Origin: Oscillospiraceae bacterium
Lineage (GTDB): Bacteria > Bacillota > Clostridia > Oscillospirales > CAG-272
Direction of reading: 5' to 3'
Assembly: GCA_015063805.1 (NCBI GenBank)
Contig: SVTK01000006.1
Location: 1 to 64,000 of the forward strand
DNA length: 64,000 nucleotides
Shown here one piece after another: positions 36,810 to 46,756 of the stretch. The position numbers were made by a program, and so were the translations under genes. The first letter of the stretch is position 1. Each line of letters begins with the position of its first letter. Below the pieces are notes generated by a model. That model did no database searches and had not been told where the DNA came from. It saw only the letters and a list, made by a program, of their open reading frames with translations.

Positions 36810-38162
36810 TTGGGAAGATTATTCGGAACAGACGGTGTGCGCGGCATTGCCAACACTGAGCTGACCTGCGAGCGTGCCATGGCCATCGGCCGTGCGGCAG
36901 CAATGGTCTTCGCAGACGGATGCAGACGGCGTCCGATTGTGGCAGTGGGCAGTGATACCCGTATCTCCTCCGATATGCTGGGCTGTGCCGTGATGGCGGG
37001 CCTTTGCTCGGTGGGTGCGGATGTCATTGACCTGGGCGTGATCCCCACCCCTGCTGTGGCTTATCTGGTGGGGAAGTACAAGGCGGATGCGGGAATCATG
37101 ATCTCGGCATCCCACAACCCTGCGGCGTACAACGGAATCAAGATCTTCAGCGGCGACGGCTACAAGCTGCCCGATGCCCTGGAGGAGCAGATTGAGACGC
37201 TGGTGCTGGAGCGCGATGCGGAATGGCCGACGCCTGTGGACAGCGGGGTGGGTAAGATCACCCGTGCTACAAACGCGGCAAGCGATTACGCGGTGCACGT
37301 GCGCAGCTCGGTGCTGTACTCGCTGGACGGCCTGCACGTGGCCATTGACTGTGCCAACGGCGCATCCAGTGTGACGGCAAAGCAGATTTTTGAGGGCCTG
37401 GGCGCTGAGGTGGACATCCTCTTCGACAGCCCCAACGGAACCAACATCAATGACGGCTGCGGCTCCACCCACATGGATAAGCTGGCAGACTATGTCAGAG
37501 AACACGGCCTGGATGCGGGAATTGCCTTTGACGGTGATGCCGACCGCTGCCTGGCGGTGGACGAGAAGGGCAACTTCATCGACGGTGACCAGATCATGGC
37601 CATCTGTGCGGCCGACCTCAACGAGCGCGGGCGACTCTCCCGCAAGACGGTGGTGGGCACGGTGATGACCAACCTGGGCTTCCAGCGCTTCTGTGCCGAC
37701 AACGGGATGCGTTTCCTGGCAACCCGCGTAGGCGACCGCTTCGTGCTGGAGGAAATGATTCTGGAGGATGCCACCTTCGGCGGCGAGCAGTCGGGACACA
37801 TTATCTTCCGCGACTTTGCTACCACCGGTGACGGTCAGCTCACGGCGGCACAGCTGCTTTCCCTGATGCGCCGCTGCGGGAAACCGCTCTCTGAACTGGC
37901 ATCGATCATGACCAAATATCCTCAGGTGATGCTCAACCTTACCGTGACCCCCGAAGGCAAGCTGCACTTCCATACCGACGCCCAGGTGCGCGAAGCCATC
38001 GAGCGAGCCAAGTCTGCTCTGGGTGAGCGCGGACGTGTTGTGGTTCGTCCCTCGGGAACTGAACCGTATCTCCGTGTCATGGTAGAGGGTGAGGACGAGG
38101 ACGAGATCAGTCGCATCGCAAACGAAGTCGCAGAGGTCATTCTTGCGCGGCTCGGAAGTTAA
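36810..38162 (+). CDS. glmM: Phosphoglucosamine mutase
   Basis: GRLFGTDGVRGIAN; ISASHNPAAYNGIKIFSGDGYKL; FDGDADRC; probable TTG start. Confidence 0.92.
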   Translation: MGRLFGTDGVRGIANTELTCERAMAIGRAAAMVFADGCRRRPIVAVGSDTRISSDMLGCAVMAGLCSVGADVIDLGVIPTPAVAYLVGKYKADAGIMISASHNPAAYNGIKIFSGDGYKLPDALEEQIETLVLERDAEWPTPVDSGVGKITRATNAASDYAVHVRSSVLYSLDGLHVAIDCANGASSVTAKQIFEGLGAEVDILFDSPNGTNINDGCGSTHMDKLADYVREHGLDAGIAFDGDADRCLAVDEKGNFIDGDQIMAICAADLNERGRLSRKTVVGTVMTNLGFQRFCADNGMRFLATRVGDRFVLEEMILEDATFGGEQSGHIIFRDFATTGDGQLTAAQLLSLMRRCGKPLSELASIMTKYPQVMLNLTVTPEGKLHFHTDAQVREAIERAKSALGERGRVVVRPSGTEPYLRVMVEGEDEDEISRIANEVAEVILARLGS

Positions 38163-38165
38163 TTC

Positions 38166-38335
38166 AGCGCCAGAACTGCATCGCAGGGTGCAGTTGACGA
38201 GGTGGGAGATGAATCGAAATTTCGGCGGATATCTCCCCGGCAGAACCACCTGCCGAAGGCTGTCACAAATATACGGGTGACCGTAAAACAAAGGACAGTG
38301 CAAAGGGGACCTTCCCGCATGACGGGAAGCAAATT
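38166..38335 (+). ncRNA. glmS ribozyme (glucosamine-6-phosphate-activated)
   Basis: AGCGCCAGAACTGCATCGCAGG..GTGCAGTTGACGAGG..ATCGAAATTTCGGCGGATATCTCCCCGG..GAAGGCTGTCACAA..ACAGTGCAAAGGGGACCTTCCCG matches the conserved core. Confidence 0.94.
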
Positions 38336-38396
38336 ATACAGGCAGATACTGCCTGTAGGCAGTATCTGTACTCTTGGCAAAAGGATACTGATTACT

Positions 38397-40238
38397 ATGT
38401 GTGGAATTATTGGATATACCGGGACAAAGCCTGTTTGTCCCATTCTGATCGACGGCCTGCGGGCACTGGAGTACCGCGGCTATGACTCGGCCGGTGTTGC
38501 GCTCTCGGGCAAGACGCTGACCACGGTGAAGCGTGCCGGGCGCATTTCGGTACTGGAAGAGGCACTGGCGGCAGGTGAGGCAGGTGCAGATCTGCAAGCC
38601 CCCTGCGGTATTGCCCACACCCGCTGGGCGACCCACGGTGCCCCCACCGATGCCAATGCTCACCCCCATGCCACCGATCGCCTAGCCCTGGTGCACAACG
38701 GCATCATTGAAAATGACCGCGCCCTGCGCCGTGAGTTGGAGGAGAAGGGGTATGTGTTCAACTCTGAGACCGATACCGAGGCGGCTGCCAAGCTGATCGA
38801 CAGCATTTACGCTGAGACACCCGATCCCATCGCGGCCATCCGCGCTGCTGCCAAGCGCCTGGAGGGCGCTTATGCTCTGGCGGTGGTCTTCGCTGACCGT
38901 CCCAAGCAGATCTACGCCATTCGCCGCGACAATCCCCTGATCGTTGCGGCAACGGCTGAGGGGGCATTCCTTGCCTCCGACATTCCTGCGCTGCTGCCTC
39001 ACACCAAGGACTACTACCGTCCCGACGAGAACGAGATCGTGGTGCTGGATGCTGAGGGCGAGGCTCCCTCGGTGCGCTTCTTCGGCGCAGAGGGTGAGCT
39101 GACCCATCCCGTCTGCACCGTCAACTGGAACGTGGAGCAGGCAGAGAAGGGTGGTTACGATCACTTCATGCGCAAGGAGCTGGGCGAGGGCCCCGAGGGT
39201 GTTCGCCGCACCCTGACGCCTCTGGTGCGCGACGGCCTGCCCGCCTTCGGTCTTCCTCTGATGGACGGCCTGGGCAAGATGCGCAGTATGCGCATTGTCG
39301 CCTGCGGCACGGCCATGCACGCAGGTTTGATGGGCCGTGCCTTCATTGAGCGGCTGGCACGGATGCCGGTGACGGTGGAGATCGCCTCCGAGTTCCGTTA
39401 CCGCAACCCCATCCTCTCCCCCGACGAGCCCATTCTCCTGCTCTCCCAGTCGGGCGAGACGGCCGATACCTTGGCTGCCCTCCGCCTGGCGCGGGCCAAC
39501 GGCATTCCTACCGCTGCCATTGTCAATGTCATTGGTTCCTCGGTGGCTCGGGAAGCGGATGCGGTGCTTGCCACCCATGCCGGCCCCGAGATCGCGGTGG
39601 CCAGCACCAAGGCTTATGCAACCCAGGCTTCCATGATGGCGCTGATCGCTGTGGCCATTGCCCATCAGCGCGGGCTGATCACCGACGAGAAGGCAAAAGA
39701 GATGACGGCGGCGCTTGCCGACCGTCTGCCTGCCGCTCTGGAGGAGACCATTGCCCTTGAGGAGCAGATGATCGAGCAGGCCAAGCGCCTGTCCTCGGCA
39801 GAGCACGTCTTCTACATCGGCCGCGGTACCGACTACGACGGCAGTGTTGAGGGTGCGCTGAAGCTGAAGGAGATCAGCTACATCCACAGCGAGGCTTATG
39901 CTGCCGGCGAGCTGAAGCACGGCACCATCTCGCTGATCACCGACGGCGTGCCGGTGGTTGCCCTGTCCACCGATGCGAACACGGCCTCCAAGATGGCCTC
40001 CAATATGCGCGAGGTTCGGGCAAGAGGCGGCTATGTGCTGCTGATCTGCACCGAGGCTACCCGTGCGGAGGTTGAGCCTTGCTCCGATGCCTGCATCGTT
40101 CTCCCCGAGTCCGATCCCATGCTTGCACCCATTTGCGGCGTGCTGACCGAGCATATGATTGCTTACCACACGGCGCGGGTGATGGGCTGCGACGTCGACA
40201 AGCCCAGAAACCTGGCGAAGTCGGTGACCGTAGAATAA
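38397..40238 (+). CDS. glmS: Glutamine--fructose-6-phosphate aminotransferase
   Basis: MCGIIGYTGTKPVCPILIDGLRALEYRGYDSAGVAL; two SIS domains; C-term DKPRNLAKSVTVE. Confidence 0.97.
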   Translation: MCGIIGYTGTKPVCPILIDGLRALEYRGYDSAGVALSGKTLTTVKRAGRISVLEEALAAGEAGADLQAPCGIAHTRWATHGAPTDANAHPHATDRLALVHNGIIENDRALRRELEEKGYVFNSETDTEAAAKLIDSIYAETPDPIAAIRAAAKRLEGAYALAVVFADRPKQIYAIRRDNPLIVAATAEGAFLASDIPALLPHTKDYYRPDENEIVVLDAEGEAPSVRFFGAEGELTHPVCTVNWNVEQAEKGGYDHFMRKELGEGPEGVRRTLTPLVRDGLPAFGLPLMDGLGKMRSMRIVACGTAMHAGLMGRAFIERLARMPVTVEIASEFRYRNPILSPDEPILLLSQSGETADTLAALRLARANGIPTAAIVNVIGSSVAREADAVLATHAGPEIAVASTKAYATQASMMALIAVAIAHQRGLITDEKAKEMTAALADRLPAALEETIALEEQMIEQAKRLSSAEHVFYIGRGTDYDGSVEGALKLKEISYIHSEAYAAGELKHGTISLITDGVPVVALSTDANTASKMASNMREVRARGGYVLLICTEATRAEVEPCSDACIVLPESDPMLAPICGVLTEHMIAYHTARVMGCDVDKPRNLAKSVTVE

Positions 40239-40243
40239 GCACC

Positions 40244-40283
40244 TGCCCCCACGGCCCATATGGGCTGTGGGGGCATTTTTTTG
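40244..40283 (+). terminator. Terminator tgcccccacggccca-ta-tgggctgtgggggcattttttt
   Basis: Strong hairpin plus T-run. Confidence 0.85.
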
Positions 40284-40330
40284 TTCTGCGGCGCATATAT
40301 TGCCATACCAAATGGGAAGGCGGTGCAAAA

Positions 40331-42946
40331 ATGCAGGGACTGACAAGGGCGCAGGTCGAGGCGGCCCGGGCGGCGCACGGGGAGAACAAGCTGACACAGA
40401 AAAAAAGCCGGGGCTTTTGGCGGCAGTTTGTGGGGAATTTGGGAGATCCCGTAATCCGCATTCTGCTGTGTGCCCTGGGGGTGAATCTGCTTTTTTTGTT
40501 CCAGGGGGGCGATTGGGTGGAGACGGTGGGGGTGGCTGTGTCGGTTTTCCTTGCTACCTTGATCTCCACCTTGTCCGAGTACAGCAGCGAGGCGGCCTTT
40601 GCCCGGCTCAATGCCGAGGAGGCGAACCGTCGGTGCCGCGTTCTGCGGGCCGAGGGGCTGGTGGAGCTTCCTGCCGCTGAATTGGTGGTGGGGGATACGG
40701 TGTGCATCGGGGCGGGGGAGGGCGTTCCCGCTGACGGACGGATCCTGCGGGGGCGGCTGGGGGTGGATCAGTCGGCCATGACGGGAGAGAGCAGGGAAGT
40801 GGAGAAGCACCCCGGTCGGGCAGGGGACGGCTCCCCTGCAGACCCCACGCTGCTGCTTTCGGGGACGGTGGTGCTGACGGGGGAGGCGGAATATGTGGTG
40901 ACGGCGGTGGGGGATTCCACCGTACTGGGTGGCATCTCCCGGGAGGTGCAGAGCGACACCCGTACCTCGCCCCTTAAGCTGAGGCTGACTCGTCTGGCCG
41001 CTACCATCAGCCGAATTGGGTATGCCGCGGCGGTACTGGTGGCCTTGGCGTATCTCTGCAACACCTTTCTCATGGACAGCGGTTTTCAGTGGACGGTGAT
41101 TCGCATGAAGCTGGCCGATCTGCCCTATTTGGGCTATCACCTGCTTCATGCCTTCACTCTGGCCCTGACGGTGATCGTCATGGCGGTGCCGGAGGGGCTG
41201 CCCATGATGATCGCGGTGGTGCTGTCGGCCAACATCCGGCGAATGCTCCGGGGACAGGTGCTGGTGCGCAAGCCCATGGGCATCGAAGCGGCGGGGAGCA
41301 TGAACCTGCTCTTTACCGACAAAACAGGTACCCTGACCGAGGGCAAGATGCGGGTGACTGCGCTGCTGACAGCGGAGGGGGAGAGCCGAAGTCTGCCCCG
41401 CGGGGCGGTGGGGGAGGCGGTTTCCCTCCATGCGGCCTGCAACTGTGATGCGGCCTGGGGGGCGCGGGAGCTGCTTGGGGGCAATGCCACCGATCGCGCT
41501 CTGGGGCTTTTTGTGGGACGGCGCAGGCAGGCGCTTCTCCCCATCGGGGAGAAACTGCCCTTTGACAGTCGCCGAAAGTTCTCTGCCGCCACGGTTCGCC
41601 GGGGCGGGGAGCTTTGCACCCTGGTGAAGGGGGCCCCCGATCTGCTTTTGCCCTATGTGCAGCGGGCGCTGAACCGGGAGGGACAGGCGGTGTTCTTTTC
41701 GACTGCCGGTTTTGGTTCGGTACTTCGGGAAGCTGCCGCCGGGGGCGGGCGGCTGCTTCTTTTGGGGGAGGCGGAGGGGGACTGCATTGCCGCACTGCGG
41801 AGGGGGGAGATTCCACCCTTGATCCTTCATGGCGTACTGGTGCTTCGCGACCGACTTCGCCCCGAGGCGAGGCGGGCGGTGCAGGATCTGCAGGGTGCGG
41901 GAATCGGTGTGGTGATGATCACCGGGGACAGCCCCGAAACGGGGGAGGCCATTGCCCGGGCCTGTGGGATCATCACGGGCGAGCGGCGTGAGGTGCTCAC
42001 CGGGGCGGCGCTGGAGAGAATGTCCGATGAAGCGGTGGCGGCAATTCTGCCGCGGCTGGCGGTGGTGGCCCGCGCCATGCCGGGCCACAAGAGCCGCCTG
42101 GTGCGGGTGGCTCAGGAGCAGGATCTGGTGGTGGGCATGACGGGGGACGGCATCAACGATGCGCCCGCCCTTCGGCTGGCGGATGTGGGTTTCGCCCAGG
42201 GCAGCGGCACGCAGGTCGCCCGTGAGGCGGGGGACATCATCATTTTGGACGATAATCTTGCCTCGGTGGCCCGGGCGGTGCTGTACGGGCGAAATATTTT
42301 CAAGAGCATCCGCAAGTTTATTGTGCTCCAGCTGACCATGAATTTCAGCGCGGTGGGGGTGTCCATGATCTGTCCCTTCCTCGGCATTGATGCCCCGGTG
42401 ACGGTGGTGCAGATGCTGTGGATCAATCTGATCATGGACACCCTGGGGGGGCTTGCTTTTGCGGGAGAGGCCGCCGATCCACGGCAGATGCGGGAGCCTC
42501 CCAAGCGGCGGGATGAGCCCATCCTGTGCGGGTACATGGTCAATCAGATCGCGTTGCTTGGGGGCTTTACGGTGGGGATGTGCCTTGCTTTTCTCAAATT
42601 GCCTGGGGTGGTGGCGCGGTTCCGGGAGGCCGAGGATGATATTTACCTGCTGACGGCATTTTTTGCCTTGTTCATTTTTGCCGGGGTGTTCAACTGCTTC
42701 AACGCCCGCACCGATCGGCTGAATCTTTTCGCGGGGCTTGGGAAAAATCCCGCGTTTATGGGGATCATGCTGGCGGTGGCGGTGGTGCAGATTCTCTTCG
42801 TCTATCTCGGCGGAAGCGTGCTGCGCACCGCCCCGCTGACCCCGTCGGAGTTGTCCGTTCCCCTTTGGGCGGCGTTGACGGTGATCCCCGCGGAGTTTCT
42901 GCGCAAGCTGATCTGGCGTGCGTGGAAGGGGAAGCAGGGGTATTGA
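40331..42946 (+). CDS. P-type ATPase, Ca2+-transporting type
   Basis: LLFTDKTGTLTEGKM phosphorylation motif; MTGDGINDAPALRLADVGFAQGSGTQVAREAGDIIILDDN. Confidence 0.92.
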   Translation: MQGLTRAQVEAARAAHGENKLTQKKSRGFWRQFVGNLGDPVIRILLCALGVNLLFLFQGGDWVETVGVAVSVFLATLISTLSEYSSEAAFARLNAEEANRRCRVLRAEGLVELPAAELVVGDTVCIGAGEGVPADGRILRGRLGVDQSAMTGESREVEKHPGRAGDGSPADPTLLLSGTVVLTGEAEYVVTAVGDSTVLGGISREVQSDTRTSPLKLRLTRLAATISRIGYAAAVLVALAYLCNTFLMDSGFQWTVIRMKLADLPYLGYHLLHAFTLALTVIVMAVPEGLPMMIAVVLSANIRRMLRGQVLVRKPMGIEAAGSMNLLFTDKTGTLTEGKMRVTALLTAEGESRSLPRGAVGEAVSLHAACNCDAAWGARELLGGNATDRALGLFVGRRRQALLPIGEKLPFDSRRKFSAATVRRGGELCTLVKGAPDLLLPYVQRALNREGQAVFFSTAGFGSVLREAAAGGGRLLLLGEAEGDCIAALRRGEIPPLILHGVLVLRDRLRPEARRAVQDLQGAGIGVVMITGDSPETGEAIARACGIITGERREVLTGAALERMSDEAVAAILPRLAVVARAMPGHKSRLVRVAQEQDLVVGMTGDGINDAPALRLADVGFAQGSGTQVAREAGDIIILDDNLASVARAVLYGRNIFKSIRKFIVLQLTMNFSAVGVSMICPFLGIDAPVTVVQMLWINLIMDTLGGLAFAGEAADPRQMREPPKRRDEPILCGYMVNQIALLGGFTVGMCLAFLKLPGVVARFREAEDDIYLLTAFFALFIFAGVFNCFNARTDRLNLFAGLGKNPAFMGIMLAVAVVQILFVYLGGSVLRTAPLTPSELSVPLWAALTVIPAEFLRKLIWRAWKGKQGY

Positions 42947-43007
42947 GTGGGGGAAGACAGTCAAAAAGGGGCAAATATCCGCTTGGCTGTGCCAAGCGGA
43001 TGTTTGC

Positions 43008-44153
43008 TTAAAGCGAGTTCGCTTTTGCGAGGATGACCCGGAAACGCTTGCTTCCCCGCAGAGGATCGAAAACGCTCCATTGGAGAGAGTTGGTGATCTG
43101 TTTTGCCGGGGGAACCGATGTGAGGTGGGCTGAGAAATCGATGCCATAAAAATACGGCAGCTGACTGGTTTTGTGATGATGTTTCTCGGCGGAACGCTGT
43201 CCAAAGCAGACTAGTTTTTCCAGCCAATCCATGGCCTCTTCGGTGCGGCCCAGCTTCATGCAGATCGAGGCGCACCGATCATAGGACAGATTGAGGGATA
43301 GGTTGGGGTGATATGGTTCATCGGCGTTTTTGCTCTGGAGGATCCTTTCGAACAGATCAATGCGGAGACGGTAACAGGTATAGGCTTCTTCCCACTTGCC
43401 TTGCTTCTCATATAAATATCCCAGCGCGGGTAAAATGGGCTCAATCTGGATCAGTTTGGTGTACAGAGCGTTGATGTACTGCACTTTTGCATCCTCGGTG
43501 CGGCCCATGGCCTCATAGACTACGGCAAGCTGAAATCCGCTTTGATCAACCACCTGTTTGGCATGTTCTTCAGCTTTGGCCAGGTCTCCTGCCATCCGAT
43601 AAATGCTGACCAATCTGCGATGTGCCAGGTCGAGATATTCCATATCGCTGCAATGGTGCAAAATTACATTGGCTTGACGGATGCCCTCCTGCATCATGGC
43701 GTGCATTTCATCGCCTCTGCCCGTTTCTTCTCCCTGTATTGTTTCCCGGTGATTTGCCCAAAGCAGACTCACGATGCTCCCCAGTGAGCAAGCGAGCAGC
43801 TTGTAGTTGTTGGGATATACAGCCAGTATTTTTTGCACATCTGCACAGCATGCCCGGCAATGGGCGAGGTCGCTTATTCCTTCGGGCTTGCTGCACCGTT
43901 TTTGATGGTATTCCCGAAGGAAGGCCTCTGTTTGTTCGTCGTCTGCATCCCCTGCAATGCCAAACAGAACGTCGGTGGATACGCCGAACACATGGGCCAG
44001 GGGGACGATCTGTGCGATATCCGGAAGGCTGGCTTCGGTTTCCCAGCGGCTGACGGCCTGGCAGGTGACATTTAGCTGTTCCGCCAGCTCTTCCTGGGTG
44101 AGGTTTCGCTCTTTGCGCAGCCCGCGAATGATTTTTCCCATAGTTTCGTGCAT
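43008..44153 (-). CDS. XRE-family HTH regulator with TPR-like C-terminus
   Basis: MGKIIRGLRKERNLTQEELAEQLNVTCQAVSRWETEASLPDIAQIVPLAHVFGVSTDVLFG. Confidence 0.87.
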   Translation of the reverse strand: MHETMGKIIRGLRKERNLTQEELAEQLNVTCQAVSRWETEASLPDIAQIVPLAHVFGVSTDVLFGIAGDADDEQTEAFLREYHQKRCSKPEGISDLAHCRACCADVQKILAVYPNNYKLLACSLGSIVSLLWANHRETIQGEETGRGDEMHAMMQEGIRQANVILHHCSDMEYLDLAHRRLVSIYRMAGDLAKAEEHAKQVVDQSGFQLAVVYEAMGRTEDAKVQYINALYTKLIQIEPILPALGYLYEKQGKWEEAYTCYRLRIDLFERILQSKNADEPYHPNLSLNLSYDRCASICMKLGRTEEAMDWLEKLVCFGQRSAEKHHHKTSQLPYFYGIDFSAHLTSVPPAKQITNSLQWSVFDPLRGSKRFRVILAKANSL

Positions 44154-44274
44154 GATATTTCTCCTTTGGACAATTTGTTGATTTGCTTCCGCCGAATACA
44201 GTATAACAGAGAATTTCCCTTATGTACAGCGACGCGAACAGGAATCGGACTCAACGGAGACTTGAATTTTGGCC

Positions 44275-44316
44275 AAAAAAGAGGAAGAGACGGGAACCGT
44301 CTCTTCCTCTTTTTTA
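44275..44316 (-). terminator. Terminator downstream of rplA
   Basis: aaaaaagaggaagagacgg-gaa-ccgtctcttcctctttttt symmetrical hairpin. Confidence 0.85.
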
Positions 44317-44326
44317 CCGGTCAAAA

Positions 44327-45022
44327 TTAGCCAAGCTTAGCCTGGTTGATCTTGATGCCGGGGCCCATGGTAGATGCAAGGACACAGGACTTAATGTACT
44401 GACCCTTTGCAGCTGCGGGACGAGCCTTGATGATTGCGCCCATCAGGGTCTCAAAGTTCTCTTGGAGCTTCTCAGCACCGAAGGAAGCCTTGCCGATGGG
44501 GCAGTGGATGATGTTGGTCTTGTCCAGACGGTACTCGATCTTACCGGCCTTAGCCTCGGTAACAGCGCGAGCAACATCGGGGGTAACGGTGCCTGCCTTG
44601 GGGTTAGGCATCAGGCCCTTAGGACCGAGAACCTTACCCAGACGGCCGATCACGCCCATCATGTCGGGGCTTGCGATAACCACGTCGAACTCGAACCAGT
44701 TCTCCTGCTGAATCTTGGCAACCATGTCCTCAGCACCAACGTAGTCGGCACCTGCAGCCTTGGCAGCGTCAGCCTTGTCGCCCTTCGCGAAAACGAGGGT
44801 GCGGACGGTCTTACCGGTACCGTTCGGCAGAACTACGGCACCGCGGACCTGCTGGTCAGCGTGGCGGGAGTCAACGCCCAGACGGACGTGCAGCTCGATG
44901 GTCTCATCGAACTTTGCCTTAGAGGTCTGGCAAACCAGAGCCAGTGCCTCTGCGGGATCATACATCTTGTTCTTTTCAAGCAGCTTTACGCTGTCGGAAT
45001 ACTTCTTGCCCATTTTAGCCAT
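44327..45022 (-). CDS. rplA: 50S ribosomal protein L1
   Basis: [30 protein letters not shown]...[15 protein letters not shown]. Confidence 0.97.
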   Translation of the reverse strand: MAKMGKKYSDSVKLLEKNKMYDPAEALALVCQTSKAKFDETIELHVRLGVDSRHADQQVRGAVVLPNGTGKTVRTLVFAKGDKADAAKAAGADYVGAEDMVAKIQQENWFEFDVVIASPDMMGVIGRLGKVLGPKGLMPNPKAGTVTPDVARAVTEAKAGKIEYRLDKTNIIHCPIGKASFGAEKLQENFETLMGAIIKARPAAAKGQYIKSCVLASTMGPGIKINQAKLG

Positions 45023-45036
45023 TGTTCTTTACCTCC

Positions 45037-45462
45037 TTAGTCCTCGACCACAACACCCATGGAACGGGCGGTGCCGGCGATCATGCTCATAGCGGTCTCA
45101 ACAGAGGCAGCATTGAGGTCGGGCATCTTGGTCTCAGCGATCTTCTTAACCTGCTCGCGGGTGATGGTTGCAACCTTGGTCTTGTTCGGGGTAGCCGAAC
45201 CGGACTCGATGCCTGCAGCCTTCTTGATCAGCACGGGAGCGGGAGGAGTCTTGGTGATAAAGGTGAAGGAACGGTCTGCGTAAACGGTGATGACAACGGG
45301 GATGATCAGACCGATGTCATTCTTGGTGCGCTCGTTGAATTCCTTGGTGAAGTTGGGGATTGCAACGCCGTACTGACCGAGTGCGGGACCAACGGGGGGC
45401 TGGGGAGTAGCCTTGCCTGCAGGAAGCTGCAGCTTGATATAACCAATAATCTTCTTTGCCAT
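45037..45462 (-). CDS. rplK: 50S ribosomal protein L11
   Basis: [46 protein letters not shown]. Confidence 0.97.
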   Translation of the reverse strand: MAKKIIGYIKLQLPAGKATPQPPVGPALGQYGVAIPNFTKEFNERTKNDIGLIIPVVITVYADRSFTFITKTPPAPVLIKKAAGIESGSATPNKTKVATITREQVKKIAETKMPDLNAASVETAMSMIAGTARSMGVVVED

Positions 45463-45541
45463 AATGAAAAATTACACCTCCAAATGTGGTACCATATACG
45501 GGAGAAATGAAGAATTTTTCTCCCTCCCACGAATGCGGACA

Positions 45542-46087
45542 TCAGAGCTCGTTGTCGGCCTGAATATCCTTGGTTTCCAGACGGATGGGCATATCGCGGC
45601 GCTCGGTTTTGACCAGCACCGTGACTTCCTTTCTGTCGTCCGAGAATTCCTGAACGGTTCCGCGGTAACCCTCGAAGAGGCCCGCGCAGATTTTGACTTT
45701 GCTTCCAACGTCGAAGCTGACGTTGACGGTGCGCGTCTCCACAGCCAGTGCCTCAACCTCTTCTTCGGTGAGGGGGGTGGGACGTGAACCGGGGCCGACG
45801 AAGCCTGTGACGCCGCGGATGTTGCGGACGACGTGCCAGCTTTCATCAGTCATGGTCATTTTGATGAGCACGTAGGAGGGGAAGATCTTCTCCTCGGTCT
45901 CGCGCTCAACATCGCCGTCGCTTTCCACAACCAGCTCGGTGGGAATGCGGACGTCGTAGATCAGATGGGAGAGGTTTCGGTTCTCCACGATCTTCTCCAG
46001 GTTTGCCTTGACCTTATTCTCGTATCCCGAATAGGTGTGCGCCACATACCAACGCGGGCCGAGGTTCATTTCATTGATATCACTCAT
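45542..46087 (-). CDS. nusG: Transcription termination/antitermination protein NusG
   Basis: RWYVAHTYSGYENKVKANLEKIVENRNL; NIRGVTGFVGPGSRPTPLTEEEV. Confidence 0.96.
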   Translation of the reverse strand: MSDINEMNLGPRWYVAHTYSGYENKVKANLEKIVENRNLSHLIYDVRIPTELVVESDGDVERETEEKIFPSYVLIKMTMTDESWHVVRNIRGVTGFVGPGSRPTPLTEEEVEALAVETRTVNVSFDVGSKVKICAGLFEGYRGTVQEFSDDRKEVTVLVKTERRDMPIRLETKDIQADNEL

Positions 46088-46106
46088 GATCTAACCGCAG
46101 TTCGGA

Positions 46107-46388
46107 TCAGAACAGGCCGCCCAGCAGGGAGATGGCCTGAGAGAAACCAAAGTCAAGCAGACCGATCAGTGCGCTGGTGAGCACGACGATGACAACAACC
46201 ACAACGGTGTTGTTCTTGACCTGCTTCCAGGGGCACCAAACGATTTTCTTCAGCTCGCTCTTGTAGTCACGCCAGAACTTGCCCAGACGTGCGGAGAGCT
46301 TTACCTTTTCTTTCTTTTTCTTCTCGGGCTTCTTTGCTGCGTCGTTCTTCTCGGGGGTAACTTCGGTATTCTTTTCGATGTCTGCCAT
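46107..46388 (-). CDS. secE: Preprotein translocase subunit SecE
   Basis: KFWRDYKSELKKIVWCPWKQVKNNTVVVVVIVVLTSALIGLLDFGFSQ. Confidence 0.93.
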   Translation of the reverse strand: MADIEKNTEVTPEKNDAAKKPEKKKKEKVKLSARLGKFWRDYKSELKKIVWCPWKQVKNNTVVVVVIVVLTSALIGLLDFGFSQAISLLGGLF

Positions 46389-46404
46389 GATTACCCTCCT
46401 GCCC

Positions 46405-46569
46405 TTACTTAGACTCTTTGTGAAGAGTGTGCTTGCGGCAGAACTTGCAGTACTTGTTCATCTCAAGTCTGTCCGGATCATTCTTCTTGTTCTTTTTGGT
46501 GTCATAGTTGCGCTGCTTGCACTCTGTGCAGACCAACGTAATTTTGACGCGCTGTTCATTCTTCGCCAT
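46405..46569 (-). CDS. rpmG: 50S ribosomal protein L33
   Basis: Hand translation [54 protein letters not shown]; below the length cut-off of the supplied ORF track. Confidence 0.95.
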   Translation of the reverse strand: MAKNEQRVKITLVCTECKQRNYDTKKNKKNDPDRLEMNKYCKFCRKHTLHKESK

Positions 46570-46694
46570 GGATGTCGGCACCTCCGATTCATTGAATTTA
46601 CCGCGTGTGCGGCGATTTAGTGTACCTCCCTCAGAAAAGGGTCGTGCGGGCGCAAAATACGCACGAAAAAAAGCCCTCTTGCAGAGGTAGTATC

Positions 46695-46723
46695 ATTATA
46701 ACAGATACCCCTTGCTTTGTCAA
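46695..46723 (-). promoter_or_regulatory. Promoter TTGACA-17-TATAAT of the rpmG-secE-nusG-rplKA operon
   Basis: Perfect consensus on minus strand. Confidence 0.82.
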
Positions 46724-46756
46724 GGCTTTTTTTCTTTATTTTTCGGGATTTTGGGA

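Noticed and set aside
38682-40397. 571 aa minus-strand ORF over glmS
   Set aside because: Antisense of an unmistakable glmS.
40163-43204. 1013 aa minus-strand ORF opposite the P-type ATPase
   Set aside because: Low-complexity His/Pro/Gln-rich antisense translation of a clear P-type ATPase; no motif and no RBS.
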